NCBI RefSeq assembly: GCF_009830105.1
Contig: NZ_WURB01000002.1
Span: forward strand, 310,001 to 374,000
Source: Microvirga makkahensis
GTDB taxonomy: Bacteria; Pseudomonadota; Alphaproteobacteria; Rhizobiales; Beijerinckiaceae
Direction of reading: 5' to 3'
DNA: 64,000 nucleotides
The translations under genes and the position numbers were made by a program. The notes under the pieces were generated by a model. It ran no database searches. It was not told the DNA's origin and was given only the letters and a program-made list of their open reading frames with translations. Positions 9,913-18,105 of the stretch are shown here, piece after piece. Within the stretch, counting starts at the first letter, position 1, and each line of letters opens with the position of its first letter.

Positions 9913-9933
9913 TAGTAGCAATAACAACCACTA
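9913..9933. promoter_or_regulatory. Candidate operator TAGTAG-N9-CCACTA in the divergent promoter
   Basis: A 21-bp dyad between the AbrB gene and the enolase-superfamily gene. Read on the minus strand it matches the dyad at 18073-18093 at 16 of 21 positions plus the adjoining CG, with both half-sites in the same register. The second copy also lies in a divergent promoter of this cluster. This strongly suggests one regulator, possibly the TrmB-type protein encoded between them. Confidence 0.6.
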
Positions 9934-9985
9934 AATGCCAGAGCCGACGGAATCCCTGTTTCAAAGCCGCGCAAGAGGTCAGTCC

Positions 9986-11065
9986 ATGCCTGTCGTCAGC
10001 CGCGTGACCCTCCGGCATCTCAAGATGCCCCTGGTCAGGCCCTACCGCCTCTCCTACCGAACGTTCGAGGAATTCGAACCCTATCTCGTCGAGATCGAGG
10101 ACAGCGACGGCCGATCCGGCTTTGCTGACGCGCATATCTCGCCGGGTTCGAGCAGTGAGACCCGCGAGGGGGGCTGGCGCTTCGCGTGCGAGCGCATAGA
10201 GGAGATCCTCGGGCTCTCCGGCGGAGCCGCGAAGGACCGCCTGCTTGCCCGATTCCCGGAAAGCAAGGCCGCCACGACGGCGCTCGTCAGCGCCATCGAG
10301 GTGATGGAGCGAAACGACAATCTGCGCATCACCCAGCCCGCGACCCTGCCCCTCCTGGTGCCGGTAAATGCTCTGACGAGCGAAGAAATCGGCCGGGAGG
10401 TGGCGGATCTGCTCGCGCAGGGCTTCACGACCTTCAAGGTCAAGGTCGGAAAGGACGTGGACGGAGATCTGCGCCGGGTTGCCGCCATCCAGGACGCCTC
10501 GCGAGGCCGAGCGACCCTGCGTCTCGATGCGAACCGCGCCTATACGCGAGACCAGGGCGTCGCCTTTGCGTCGGAGCTTCGCCCGGACGGCATCGAGCTC
10601 TTCGAACAGCCCTGTGATGCGGACGATTGGGACGCCAACGCGGCGGTCGCAGCCGCCTCCCGCGTGCCGCTGATGCTCGACGAGCCGATCTGCACGCTCG
10701 CCGACATCGAGCGTGCTGCGACCATCGAGAATGTCGGCTACTGCAAGCTGAAGCTCAAGCGCTTCGGCGGCCTTGATCGGTTGCGCGAAGGTTTGGACGC
10801 GGTGCGGGCGCGAGGCATGCAGCCGGTGCTCGGCGACGGCCTCGGCAGCGAGGTGCAGGGCTGGCTCGAGGCCTGCGTGGCGACGCATACCATCGACAAT
10901 GCCGGCGAGTTCAACGGCTTCCTGAAGCCTCACGACCGGCTGTTCGAGAATCCCCTGCCCTTTTCAAACGGCTCCATCCACTTGCCGGAAGGGTACTGGC
11001 CTCGCCTCGACCGGGCGGCGGTTGACCGCTTCACCATCCAACAGCGCAGTTTTCACAAATCATAA
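9986..11065 (+). CDS. Enolase-superfamily enzyme (muconate-lactonizing/mandelate-racemase-like)
   Basis: A 359-residue member of the MLE/mandelate racemase group. It has the KVKVG lysine pair (Lys151, Lys153), metal ligands Asp181 (RLDANRAY), Glu207 (ELFEQPC) and Asp232 (MLDEPI), and the C-terminal catalytic KLKLKRFGG near residue 256. All expected catalytic positions look intact. Such enzymes abstract a proton alpha to a carboxylate, giving cycloisomerisation, racemisation or dehydration; which one applies here is not visible. ATG at 9986 is used because AGAGG lies just upstream; a frame 17 residues longer would start in the promoter. It leads a plus-strand operon with the carboxyltransferase and the acyl-CoA synthetase, and diverges from AbrB across the shared operator. 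Confidence 0.88.
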   Translation: MPVVSRVTLRHLKMPLVRPYRLSYRTFEEFEPYLVEIEDSDGRSGFADAHISPGSSSETREGGWRFACERIEEILGLSGGAAKDRLLARFPESKAATTALVSAIEVMERNDNLRITQPATLPLLVPVNALTSEEIGREVADLLAQGFTTFKVKVGKDVDGDLRRVAAIQDASRGRATLRLDANRAYTRDQGVAFASELRPDGIELFEQPCDADDWDANAAVAAASRVPLMLDEPICTLADIERAATIENVGYCKLKLKRFGGLDRLREGLDAVRARGMQPVLGDGLGSEVQGWLEACVATHTIDNAGEFNGFLKPHDRLFENPLPFSNGSIHLPEGYWPRLDRAAVDRFTIQQRSFHKS

Positions 11066-11079
11066 TGGGAGGAATACCA

Positions 11080-12615
11080 ATGGCGCACGACACGATGCTC
11101 GCCGAACTCGAACGCCGCAGAGGCGCGGCCAGGCGTATGGGTGGCGAGGACAAACTCGCCAAGCGCAGAGATCGCGGACAACTCAACGCCGAAGAACGTC
11201 TGACTGCGCTCGTGGACAGGGGCAGCTTCATGGAGGTGGGACTGCTCGGAGCGTCCGGCGTCTTCGAGTCGGACATTCCGTCCACGCCACGCGACGGCAA
11301 GATCACCGGATTCGGGAAGATCGACGGGCGCGATGTCGGCGTCGTCGTCAACGACTTCACGACGAAAGGCGCGTCGACCAGCGCAACCAACTCCAAGAAG
11401 ATGGGCTATATCCGCAAGGTATGCACCGAGAAGGGCATGCCCTTCGTGCATATCGGCGAGTCGACCGGTGCCCGCCTTCCCGACGCCATGGGCTCGAAAG
11501 GAATGGGGTCGATGCTCGGCAACGACCCGACTCAGTTTCGGCGCATGCGCGACACGCCCTGGGTGGCCGCGGCGCTCGACACCTCGTTCGGATCGTCGGC
11601 CTGGCTGTGCTGCTGCGCGGACTATGCCGTGATGAAGAAGGGCTCGATCATGTCGGTGTCGAGCCCACGCCTCGTCTCGATGGCGATCGGCGAGAAGGTC
11701 GATCTGGAGGATCTCGGCGGATGGCGGCTCCATGCCGAGCAGACCGGTTTGATCGACAATTTCGTCGACACGGATGAGGAAGCGATGGCGGCCATCCGGC
11801 ATTTCCTGTCCTACATGCCTTCCCACAACGGCGAGCTGCCGCCGGTTGCGCCCGTCACCGAAGGATCGGGCGAAGGCCAGGAGCAGATCCTCGACGTGCT
11901 GCCCGAGAAGCGCACGCAGGTCTACGACATGAAGAAGATCATCAGGATCATCTTCGACCGCGACAGCTTCCTCGAGATCAAGCCGCGCTTCGGCAAGCCT
12001 GCGACGGTGGGCCTGGCGCGCCTCGATGGCAAGACGGTCGGCGTCATTGCCAATAACCCGCTGGTGGGCGGCGGCGCACTCTCGGCGGAGGCCTGCCGCA
12101 AGATCATTGATCTTACGGTGCTCTGCGACAGCTTCAACATTCCCATCATACGCCTCATGGACACCCCCGGCTTCGTCGTCGGTCTCGATGCCGAGCGCCG
12201 CGGCGCTCCAGGGCACATCATGAACTTCATGAACGCCACGAGCCTGACAACGGTGCCGTCGATCACCGTGATCTGCCGCAAGGCCTATGGCCGCGCCTAT
12301 GTGGCCATGGGCGGCGGCACCCAGAACGACGCCATGGTGGCTTGGCCCACTGCCGAGGTGAGTTTCATGGACCCGGTCTTCGCGACCAGCATCGTCAAGA
12401 ATCTCTCGCCGGGTCAGGAAGGATTCGAGGGTGCTCTCGCGGAGATCCAGAAGGACCTCGAGATCTGGGACATGGCGCGAATCTTCTCCGCCCATGACGT
12501 CATCAAGCCGCAGGAAACCCGCAACTATCTCATCCGGATGCTCGACATCCAGCAGCGCCGGCGCTCGAAGGGTCTCGGACAACACCTGATGCGCACCTGG
12601 CCCACGAGCTACTGA
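11080..12615 (+). CDS. Acyl-CoA carboxylase, carboxyltransferase subunit
   Basis: The beta (carboxyltransferase) subunit of a biotin-dependent acyl-CoA carboxylase of propionyl/methylcrotonyl type. The 511 residues hold two crotonase-like halves. The acyl-CoA side shows ESTGARLPDAMGSKGMGSM, where an oxyanion-loop GG is usual; the biotin side shows LMDTPGFVVGLDAERRGAPGH and the conserved MGGGTQNDAMVAWPTAEVSFMDP. The N-terminal half diverges from ordinary propionyl-CoA carboxylase (for example SSAWLCCCADYAVM), so the acyl substrate may be unusual. The start at MAHDTMLAEL has GGGAGG seven bases upstream. It should pair with the biotin carboxylase at 16428-17801 and the carrier at 17798-18019. 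It is followed 8 bp later by the acyl-CoA synthetase. Confidence 0.9.
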   Translation: MAHDTMLAELERRRGAARRMGGEDKLAKRRDRGQLNAEERLTALVDRGSFMEVGLLGASGVFESDIPSTPRDGKITGFGKIDGRDVGVVVNDFTTKGASTSATNSKKMGYIRKVCTEKGMPFVHIGESTGARLPDAMGSKGMGSMLGNDPTQFRRMRDTPWVAAALDTSFGSSAWLCCCADYAVMKKGSIMSVSSPRLVSMAIGEKVDLEDLGGWRLHAEQTGLIDNFVDTDEEAMAAIRHFLSYMPSHNGELPPVAPVTEGSGEGQEQILDVLPEKRTQVYDMKKIIRIIFDRDSFLEIKPRFGKPATVGLARLDGKTVGVIANNPLVGGGALSAEACRKIIDLTVLCDSFNIPIIRLMDTPGFVVGLDAERRGAPGHIMNFMNATSLTTVPSITVICRKAYGRAYVAMGGGTQNDAMVAWPTAEVSFMDPVFATSIVKNLSPGQEGFEGALAEIQKDLEIWDMARIFSAHDVIKPQETRNYLIRMLDIQQRRRSKGLGQHLMRTWPTSY

Positions 12616-12623
12616 GGCAGATC

Positions 12624-14825
12624 ATGAATCATCACGACATCACCAACGCCACGGCACTCATCGCCAAGGCCCGCGCCGAGGGCCGCACGGCCCTCGACGA
12701 GAGCGCCGGCAAGATGCTCCTCGCACGGTTCGGAATCCGCAGCCCGCGCTCGGCCGTCGCCGCCGACGCCAAGGAGGCCATGGCCATCGCCGAAGGGCTC
12801 ACGCCGCCCTTCGTGGCAAAGGTCGTCTCGCGCGAGATCCTGCACAAGTCCGATGCGGGCGGCGTAGCCCTGAACCTGACCGATGCTGCTGCGGTGGGCG
12901 CTGCCATCGAGGCTATGCAGGCAAAGCCGAAGATCGCATCCGCCCAGGTTGAAGGCTGGCTGGTCGAGGAAATGATCCCGGCAGGACGCGAAGTGGTGGT
13001 CGGCGGTTTCCGCGACCCGCAGTTCGGCCAGATGATCATGGTGGGCCTCGGCGGCATCTTCGTCGAGGTTCTCAAGGACGTCTCGTTCCGGATCTGCCCG
13101 ATCAGCGCCAGCGATGCGCGTGCCATGCTGGCAGAGCTGAAAGGCCACGAACTCCTCAGGGGAGTCCGCGGTGAGGCAGGCGTCGACGAGGATGCCCTCG
13201 TGGACCTGATGGTGCGCATCGGCGGCGAGAACGGTCTGCTGATGACGCTCGGGGACGAAATCGCGGAGGCGGACCTCAACCCAGTGATCGTCTCATCCAG
13301 CGGCGTGATGGCGGCGGACGCGCGCTTCCTTCTGACCCCTGAGGGGAATCAGGCGGAGAGCGAGGGAGAGGCCGCGCCCCACATGCCGCCGCTCCAGGCG
13401 TTCAGACCTCTCTTCGAGCCCAAGACCATCGCCGTTCTCGGAGCCTCGACGAAGGATGTCGCCATCGCCAATACGTTCATCCGGCGGCTGAAGGAGTTCG
13501 GTTATGGCGGCGCGATCTATCCGATCCATCCGTCCGCGACCGAGATCGAGGGCTGCAAGGCCTATCCCAGCCTCGCCAGCACGCCCGAGCCGATCGACTA
13601 CGCCTATGTGGCGATCGGAGCGCAGCGCATTCCCGACGCTATTGCCGAAGCCAAGGGGCGCTGCCGAATCGCCCAGGTGATCTCTTCCGGTTTCGGCGAG
13701 GTGGAGGAAGGAAAGGAACTGGAGAAGGACCTGCTTCGGAAGGCTAGGGATTCCGGCGTTCGCGTGATCGGCCCCAATTGCCTCGGCACCTACTCGCCGC
13801 GCGGAGGGCTCACATTCCCGTCCGGAGCGCCGAAAGAGGTCGGACAGGTGGGGGTGGTGGCTCAATCCGGCGGCCTGAGCACCGACATCATCAAGCGCGG
13901 GCAATGGCGCGGCTTGCGCTTCAGCGGCCTCGTGACCATCGGCAACAGCGCCGATGTGACGCCGCATGAGTTGCTGGAGTACTATTTCGCCGATCCCCAG
14001 ACCCGGGCAATCGGCCTCTACATCGAGGACGTGAAGGAAGGCCGGGCGTTCTTCGAGCTCCTGCGCTCGCCTCTCGCCACCAAGCCGGTCGTCATCCTGA
14101 AAGGCGGGCGCTCCAGTCAGGGACGCATCGCGGCGGCGTCGCATACCGGCGCGCTCGCCGGTGACGACAAGGCGTGGGACGCGCTGACGAAGCAGGCTCC
14201 CGTGGTGCTGGTTCCGACCGTGGATGCCTTCATCGACACGCTGCTCGCCCTCCAGCATCTGCAGCTTCGGCCCTGGAAGCCGACCAAGGCGGTGACGCTG
14301 TTCGGGAATGGCGGCGGTTCGAGCGTTCTGGGCACGGACGCCTTTGCGGCGGTCGGCCTCGATGTCTCGCCCTATTCGGGCCGGGCTCGGGAGTTGCTGG
14401 AAGGCCTGGGCCTGCCGCCCGGCACCAGTGTCGCCAATCCGATCGACACGCCCGTGCGGACGTTGCAGGAAAGGGACGGCTTCGTGGCAGGCGAGATCCT
14501 GGACATCGTCTACGAACACGCCAAGCCCGATGCGATCGCCATGCACCTCAACCTCGCGGCCTTCGTCGGGCGCGGCACGGTCGATCCCATCGACAACCTT
14601 TTCTCTGTCGTCGCGCAGACGCAGGAAAAGTGGCCCGGCGTCGCCCATTTCGCACTGGCCCTCAGGACCGATGGTTCCGCCGAACTCGACGAGCGTCGCC
14701 GTCACTACCGTGACAAGGCCAGGGAGATCGGCGTACCGGTCTTCGACGAGATCGCCCCCATGGCCTTGGCTCTCGCCAATGTCGGCCACCTCGAAGGTCG
14801 GTTCGCCGCGAGAGGCGGCGCCTAG
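12624..14825 (+). CDS. ADP-forming acyl-CoA synthetase (acetate-CoA ligase family, fused beta-alpha)
   Basis: A 733-residue NDP-forming acyl-CoA synthetase that converts an acid, CoA and ATP to acyl-CoA, ADP and Pi. The order is beta-type ATP-grasp first (about 1-235, with PFVAKVVSREILHKSDAGGV), then the CoA-binding Rossmann domain (about 255-380, IAVLGASTKDVAIANTF and VIGPNCLGTYSPRGG), then the ligase domain with the phosphorylatable His507 in ASHTGALAGDD. Domains and catalytic residues look complete. It starts 8 bp after the carboxyltransferase and ends at a strong terminator. In this cluster it probably activates the organic acid that is then carboxylated. The acid cannot be read from the sequence. 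Confidence 0.92.
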   Translation: MNHHDITNATALIAKARAEGRTALDESAGKMLLARFGIRSPRSAVAADAKEAMAIAEGLTPPFVAKVVSREILHKSDAGGVALNLTDAAAVGAAIEAMQAKPKIASAQVEGWLVEEMIPAGREVVVGGFRDPQFGQMIMVGLGGIFVEVLKDVSFRICPISASDARAMLAELKGHELLRGVRGEAGVDEDALVDLMVRIGGENGLLMTLGDEIAEADLNPVIVSSSGVMAADARFLLTPEGNQAESEGEAAPHMPPLQAFRPLFEPKTIAVLGASTKDVAIANTFIRRLKEFGYGGAIYPIHPSATEIEGCKAYPSLASTPEPIDYAYVAIGAQRIPDAIAEAKGRCRIAQVISSGFGEVEEGKELEKDLLRKARDSGVRVIGPNCLGTYSPRGGLTFPSGAPKEVGQVGVVAQSGGLSTDIIKRGQWRGLRFSGLVTIGNSADVTPHELLEYYFADPQTRAIGLYIEDVKEGRAFFELLRSPLATKPVVILKGGRSSQGRIAAASHTGALAGDDKAWDALTKQAPVVLVPTVDAFIDTLLALQHLQLRPWKPTKAVTLFGNGGGSSVLGTDAFAAVGLDVSPYSGRARELLEGLGLPPGTSVANPIDTPVRTLQERDGFVAGEILDIVYEHAKPDAIAMHLNLAAFVGRGTVDPIDNLFSVVAQTQEKWPGVAHFALALRTDGSAELDERRRHYRDKAREIGVPVFDEIAPMALALANVGHLEGRFAARGGA

Positions 14826-14839
14826 GAATGTGCAGAGAC

Positions 14840-14873
14840 GACCGGGCTCGCGTTGTTCAGAGCCCGGTCTTTT
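14840..14873 (+). terminator. Intrinsic terminator of the enolase-carboxyltransferase-ligase operon
   Basis: Perfect 10-bp stem GACCGGGCTC / GAGCCCGGTC with a 10-base loop, followed by TTTT, 14 bp after the ligase stop. Its right half overlaps the last codons of the convergent TrmB-type gene. Confidence 0.85.
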
Positions 14874-15723
14874 GCTTGAACGAGACGATCTGCTCGGGAG
14901 AGAAGCAGGCCATGCGCAGGGCCTTCAGATGCGGTCCGAACTCCGCATCGATCTGGGGCCCGAATCGCGCGAAGATCTCGGCCATGTAGTAGTCGTGGCG
15001 GATCAGAGACTGCGCCAGGTTCACGATCGGCCGGTTGCGCGAATGGGCGGCCGTGACCTCGCCATCCAGGGCTGCGGTCAGCATCTCGGTATGATCGACC
15101 GCGACTGTGAAGAGATTGTCCGCGGAGCCCATGCGAACGCCACTGCCCTCGTGGATGTAAACGCGGCAACGGTCGGTGAACCGGAACTCGTCCGCATCGA
15201 AGCCGAACAGAACGATCAGCGTCTCGACGCCGCGCTCGGCGGCGGCTCTGAGGGCGGCCTTGTGCCGCCGCAGCACTTCATCGGCGGCCTTGATCCAGAT
15301 CACCTCGCGGCTGTCGGAGATCAGGTCGTGGATCTTGTCATGGACGGCGACTTCGCCGCGCAGGGTCCAGACATATTGATCGTCGGCACTCGGAGCGATG
15401 GCCGACAGGCGCTCGGCAAGATCGCTGCAGAGGGTTTGCGTTTGCCGCGCGATGGCGTCGAACAGCTCGCTGGGTTTGGCTGCCACATAGCGCACCGGAG
15501 TCTCGCTGACCGGCAGCACGGCGGCACGCTGGGCGAGAGCCTCCAGCGCCTGGTATGTATTGGGCCTTGGAACACCCGTGCTCTTCGAAATCTCGTACGC
15601 CGTCGCAGGCGACTGGCGCAGGAGCTGGATGTAGACCCGCGCCTCGTATTCCGTGAATCCAAGGCGTCTCAGGTCGCCCGAAAGTTCATTTGACGTATGG
15701 GTAACTGCTAGCTTGCCGGCCAC
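14857..15723 (-). CDS. TrmB-family transcriptional regulator
   Basis: A 288-residue regulator. Residues about 15-85 form a TrmB winged helix (LGFTEYEARVYIQLLRQSP, TAYEISKSTGVPRPNTYQALEAL), with an effector-binding C-terminal part of the phospholipase-D-like type seen in TrmB proteins. It is convergent with the acyl-CoA synthetase and followed upstream by bioY on the same strand. Position and type make it the best local candidate to bind the two related 21-bp dyads at 9913-9933 and 18073-18093, which flank it in the two divergent promoters; that link is inference. TrmB proteins bind sugars in archaea, but proteobacterial relatives often sit beside organic-acid genes. Confidence 0.85.
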   Translation of the reverse strand: MAGKLAVTHTSNELSGDLRRLGFTEYEARVYIQLLRQSPATAYEISKSTGVPRPNTYQALEALAQRAAVLPVSETPVRYVAAKPSELFDAIARQTQTLCSDLAERLSAIAPSADDQYVWTLRGEVAVHDKIHDLISDSREVIWIKAADEVLRRHKAALRAAAERGVETLIVLFGFDADEFRFTDRCRVYIHEGSGVRMGSADNLFTVAVDHTEMLTAALDGEVTAAHSRNRPIVNLAQSLIRHDYYMAEIFARFGPQIDAEFGPHLKALRMACFSPEQIVSFKQKTGL

Positions 15724-15778
15724 GAGGAACCTCCATTGCGAGAACCATTACCCGACGGGCTGTTGCGAGGCAAAGACA

Positions 15779-15805
15779 GGAAGCGGGCTCGCCGAGCCCG
15801 CTTCC
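15779..15805 (-). terminator. Terminator hairpin after bioY
   Basis: Perfect 12-bp stem GGAAGCGGGCTC / GAGCCCGCTTCC with a 3-base loop. On the minus strand it is followed by TGTCTTTG. It lies 32 bp beyond the bioY stop and should end the carrier-carboxylase-bioY transcript. Confidence 0.75.
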
Positions 15806-15836
15806 GTTGCGCCTTGTGCCATACCTTCTCGTTATA

Positions 15837-16409
15837 TCATAGGATCCTCGGGAGCCCCTTCCAAGCCATGGGAAGCAGCACCGCAGCGAGGGAGGCCTTG
15901 ACCGCGTCGCCCACCAGGAATGGGGCAACGCCGACGAGAAAAGCCTTCTCGGCGCCCAGCAGTGCCGCCAGCCAGGCGAAGCCGAAGAGCGTGATGACCG
16001 CGGAGCCGAGAAGCATTCCCAACAGGGTGAGCGGGATAGAGCGGCTCCAGTTGTTTTCCGCGAGCCAGCCCGTCAAGGCCGCGGCAACCAGGAATCCGGC
16101 AAGATAGCCCCCGGTAGGGCCGGCAAAGTGGGCGATCCCGCCACCCCCGGCGAACACCGGCAGACCCACAGCCCCTTCGGCGAGGTAGAGCGCCACGGTG
16201 GCTGCCCCGAGTCTCGATCCGTATACGAAACCGATGAGCAGCACGGCGAAGGTTTGCATCGTAATCGGCACGGGCCACATGGGAACCTTGATGTGTGCGC
16301 AGACTGCGATCAGCAGACTTCCGGCCACGGCGAGAAGCGCGCCCCGTGCAAGACGGCGATGCCCGCCTGGAGCCCAGGCGGCGTCGATCAGAATGGGAGC
16401 CGATGACAT
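15837..16409 (-). CDS. bioY: Biotin transporter BioY
   Basis: A 190-residue membrane protein with six hydrophobic segments and the BioY signature motifs PVPITMQTFAVLLIGFVYGSRLG, GAVGLPVFAGG and GPTGGYLAGF. BioY binds and imports biotin, either alone or as the S component of an ECF transporter. No ecfA or ecfT gene is nearby. AAGGAG lies just before the ATG. It starts 18 bp after the biotin carboxylase and is co-transcribed with it and the carrier, so the operon couples vitamin import to a biotin enzyme. This supports the carboxylase being a major biotin user when the pathway is on. Confidence 0.95.
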   Translation of the reverse strand: MSSAPILIDAAWAPGGHRRLARGALLAVAGSLLIAVCAHIKVPMWPVPITMQTFAVLLIGFVYGSRLGAATVALYLAEGAVGLPVFAGGGGIAHFAGPTGGYLAGFLVAAALTGWLAENNWSRSIPLTLLGMLLGSAVITLFGFAWLAALLGAEKAFLVGVAPFLVGDAVKASLAAVLLPMAWKGLPRIL

Positions 16410-16427
16410 GGTTTTCTCCTTTTGCGC

Positions 16428-17801
16428 TCACGCGGCGATCAAATGGGTGCGCCGGTTGTCGATGAAGCTGGTATGGACGTCGCCCCTGGCGAACTCGCCA
16501 TCGCTCAGGCAGGCGACCAGGAAGTCGCGGTTGGTCCGCACACCCTCGATCCGAAAGGCCGTCAGGGTGTCGATCAGGCGCTGGCGGGCTTCGGTCCGGT
16601 CCTCGCCCCAGGCGATGACCTTCGCGAGCATCGGATCGTAGAAGGGCGTAACCGTATCGCCGCTCCGGTAACCGCTGTCGATGCGCACATGCGCCACGTC
16701 CAGCGGCCCCGTGAAGGCTTCCAGGGTGCCGGGCGACGGCATGAACATCTTGGCCGGGTTCTCCGCATAGAGCCGGCCTTCGATGACGTGCCCCCGGCAC
16801 GTAACCTCGCTCTGATCCATTCCCTTGAGAGCGCCGCGGGCGAAGTCGAGCTGCATGGCGACGAGATCGTGCCCCGTGACCATCTCCGTCACCGGGTGCT
16901 CGACCTGGATACGCGTGTTCATCTCGAGGAAGTAGAATGCGAAGGTTTCCGCATCGACGATGAACTCGACCGTCCCTGCTCCGCCATAGCAGACCGCGCG
17001 AACGAGGCGCAGCGCGGCCTCGGCCATCTCCTGGCGCACGGCATCCGGCAGGCCCGGCGCCGGGCTTTCCTCGATCACCTTCTGGAACCGCCGCTGCAGG
17101 GAGCAGTCACGTTCGAAGAGGTGTACGGCGGTACCATCCCCGAAACCGAAAACCTGAATCTCCACATGGCGGGCCTTGGGAACGAAGCGCTCCAGGAACA
17201 CCGACCCGTCGCCGAAGGCCTTGGCCGCCATGGACTGTGTGGCCACTACGGTTTCGGCGAGCTTATCCTCGCTGTCGACCCGGCGCATGCCGATGCCACC
17301 CCCGCCAGCCGCGGCCTTGACCAGCAGCGGATAGCCCACGTCCCGCCCCGCCTCGCTGAGGCCATCGAGAGCGTCCGGCTGGAACCTGCGGGAGCCGGGC
17401 ACGATCGGCACCCCTGCCTGTTCGGCAATCTCGCGCGCCCGCTGTTTATCACCCATGCTGCGAATTACGTCCGGTGCAGGACCGATCCAGGTGAGGCCAT
17501 TGGCGATCACCCGCTCCGCGAAATCGGCGTTCTCGGAAAGAAACCCGTAGCCCGGATGAATGGCGTCGGCGCCGGAACGGGCCGCCGCACCGAGGATGGC
17601 ATCGACTTTCAGATAGCTGTCCCGCGCTGACGCGGGGCCGATGAGATGCGCTTCATCCGCGGCCTCGACGTGCAACGATCCGGCATCGGCCTCCGAGAAG
17701 ACGGACACCGTGGAGAGTCCGAGCGTCCTGCACGAGCGAAACACCCGGAGCGCGATTTCTCCGCGATTGGCAACAAGAACCTTCTGCATCCTTGGCCTCA
17801 T
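16428..17801 (-). CDS. Biotin carboxylase subunit of an acyl-CoA carboxylase
   Basis: A 457-residue stand-alone biotin carboxylase (AccC/PccA N-terminal type) that carboxylates carrier-bound biotin with ATP and bicarbonate. Motifs are VLVANRGEIALRVFRSC at the start, ATP-binding KAAAGGGGIGMR, the CEH-like SLQRRFQKVIEESPAPG and the catalytic EMNTRIQVEHPVTEM. The length matches a single-domain subunit with no fused carrier. The first ATG overlaps the carrier stop codon (ATGA); an ATG four codons later (MQKVLVANRG) is an alternative. It forms a three-part enzyme with the adjacent 73-residue carrier and the carboxyltransferase at 11080-12615. Confidence 0.95.
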   Translation of the reverse strand: MRPRMQKVLVANRGEIALRVFRSCRTLGLSTVSVFSEADAGSLHVEAADEAHLIGPASARDSYLKVDAILGAAARSGADAIHPGYGFLSENADFAERVIANGLTWIGPAPDVIRSMGDKQRAREIAEQAGVPIVPGSRRFQPDALDGLSEAGRDVGYPLLVKAAAGGGGIGMRRVDSEDKLAETVVATQSMAAKAFGDGSVFLERFVPKARHVEIQVFGFGDGTAVHLFERDCSLQRRFQKVIEESPAPGLPDAVRQEMAEAALRLVRAVCYGGAGTVEFIVDAETFAFYFLEMNTRIQVEHPVTEMVTGHDLVAMQLDFARGALKGMDQSEVTCRGHVIEGRLYAENPAKMFMPSPGTLEAFTGPLDVAHVRIDSGYRSGDTVTPFYDPMLAKVIAWGEDRTEARQRLIDTLTAFRIEGVRTNRDFLVACLSDGEFARGDVHTSFIDNRRTHLIAA

Positions 17802-18019
17802 ACCTCGATCCGCGCGACGACGGACCCTTCTGTGACGGTATCACCTTCAGTCACGAGGATTTCTGAGAGGCGGCCATCCTCCGAGGCCATGATCGGAATC
17901 TCCATCTTCATGGACTCCATGATGATGATGGGATCGTTCTCGCTCAGCCGATCCCCCACCTGCGCCACGATCTTCCAGATGTTGCCGGTGATTTCGGTCT
18001 TCACGTCCACAAGGCTCAT
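17798..18019 (-). CDS. Biotin carboxyl carrier protein, minimal form
   Basis: A 73-residue biotinyl domain and nothing else. It has the biotinylation motif MESMKMEIP with Lys38 as attachment site and the symmetrical half GDTVTEGSVVARIEV at the C-terminus. Classical AccB carriers have about 80 further N-terminal residues; this minimal form resembles small carriers of specialised carboxylases. It is the first gene of the carrier-carboxylase-bioY operon, overlaps the carboxylase by four bases and diverges from the hydratase gene across a candidate operator. Confidence 0.93.
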   Translation of the reverse strand: MSLVDVKTEITGNIWKIVAQVGDRLSENDPIIIMESMKMEIPIMASEDGRLSEILVTEGDTVTEGSVVARIEV

Positions 18020-18072
18020 TTCGCGCTTCCTCCTCGGCCATTGCCGTTGACTGCGAACTTAAACCGGCCCAA

Positions 18073-18093
18073 TAGTAGTTGCAAGAGCTACTA
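18073..18093. promoter_or_regulatory. Candidate operator TAGTAG-N9-CTACTA in the divergent promoter
   Basis: A 21-bp dyad with perfect 6-bp ends, centred in the 86-bp gap between the carrier gene and the hydratase gene. It matches the dyad at 9913-9933 (other strand) at 16 of 21 positions. It lies close to both starts, so binding would probably repress both directions. Confidence 0.6.
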
Positions 18094-18105
18094 CGGAAAG
18101 AGTTG

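Noticed and set aside
15740-15775. Third copy of the 21-bp dyad upstream of the TrmB-type gene
   Set aside because: Only a short partial match (TGGTTC...GCAAT) without the TAGTAG half-sites.
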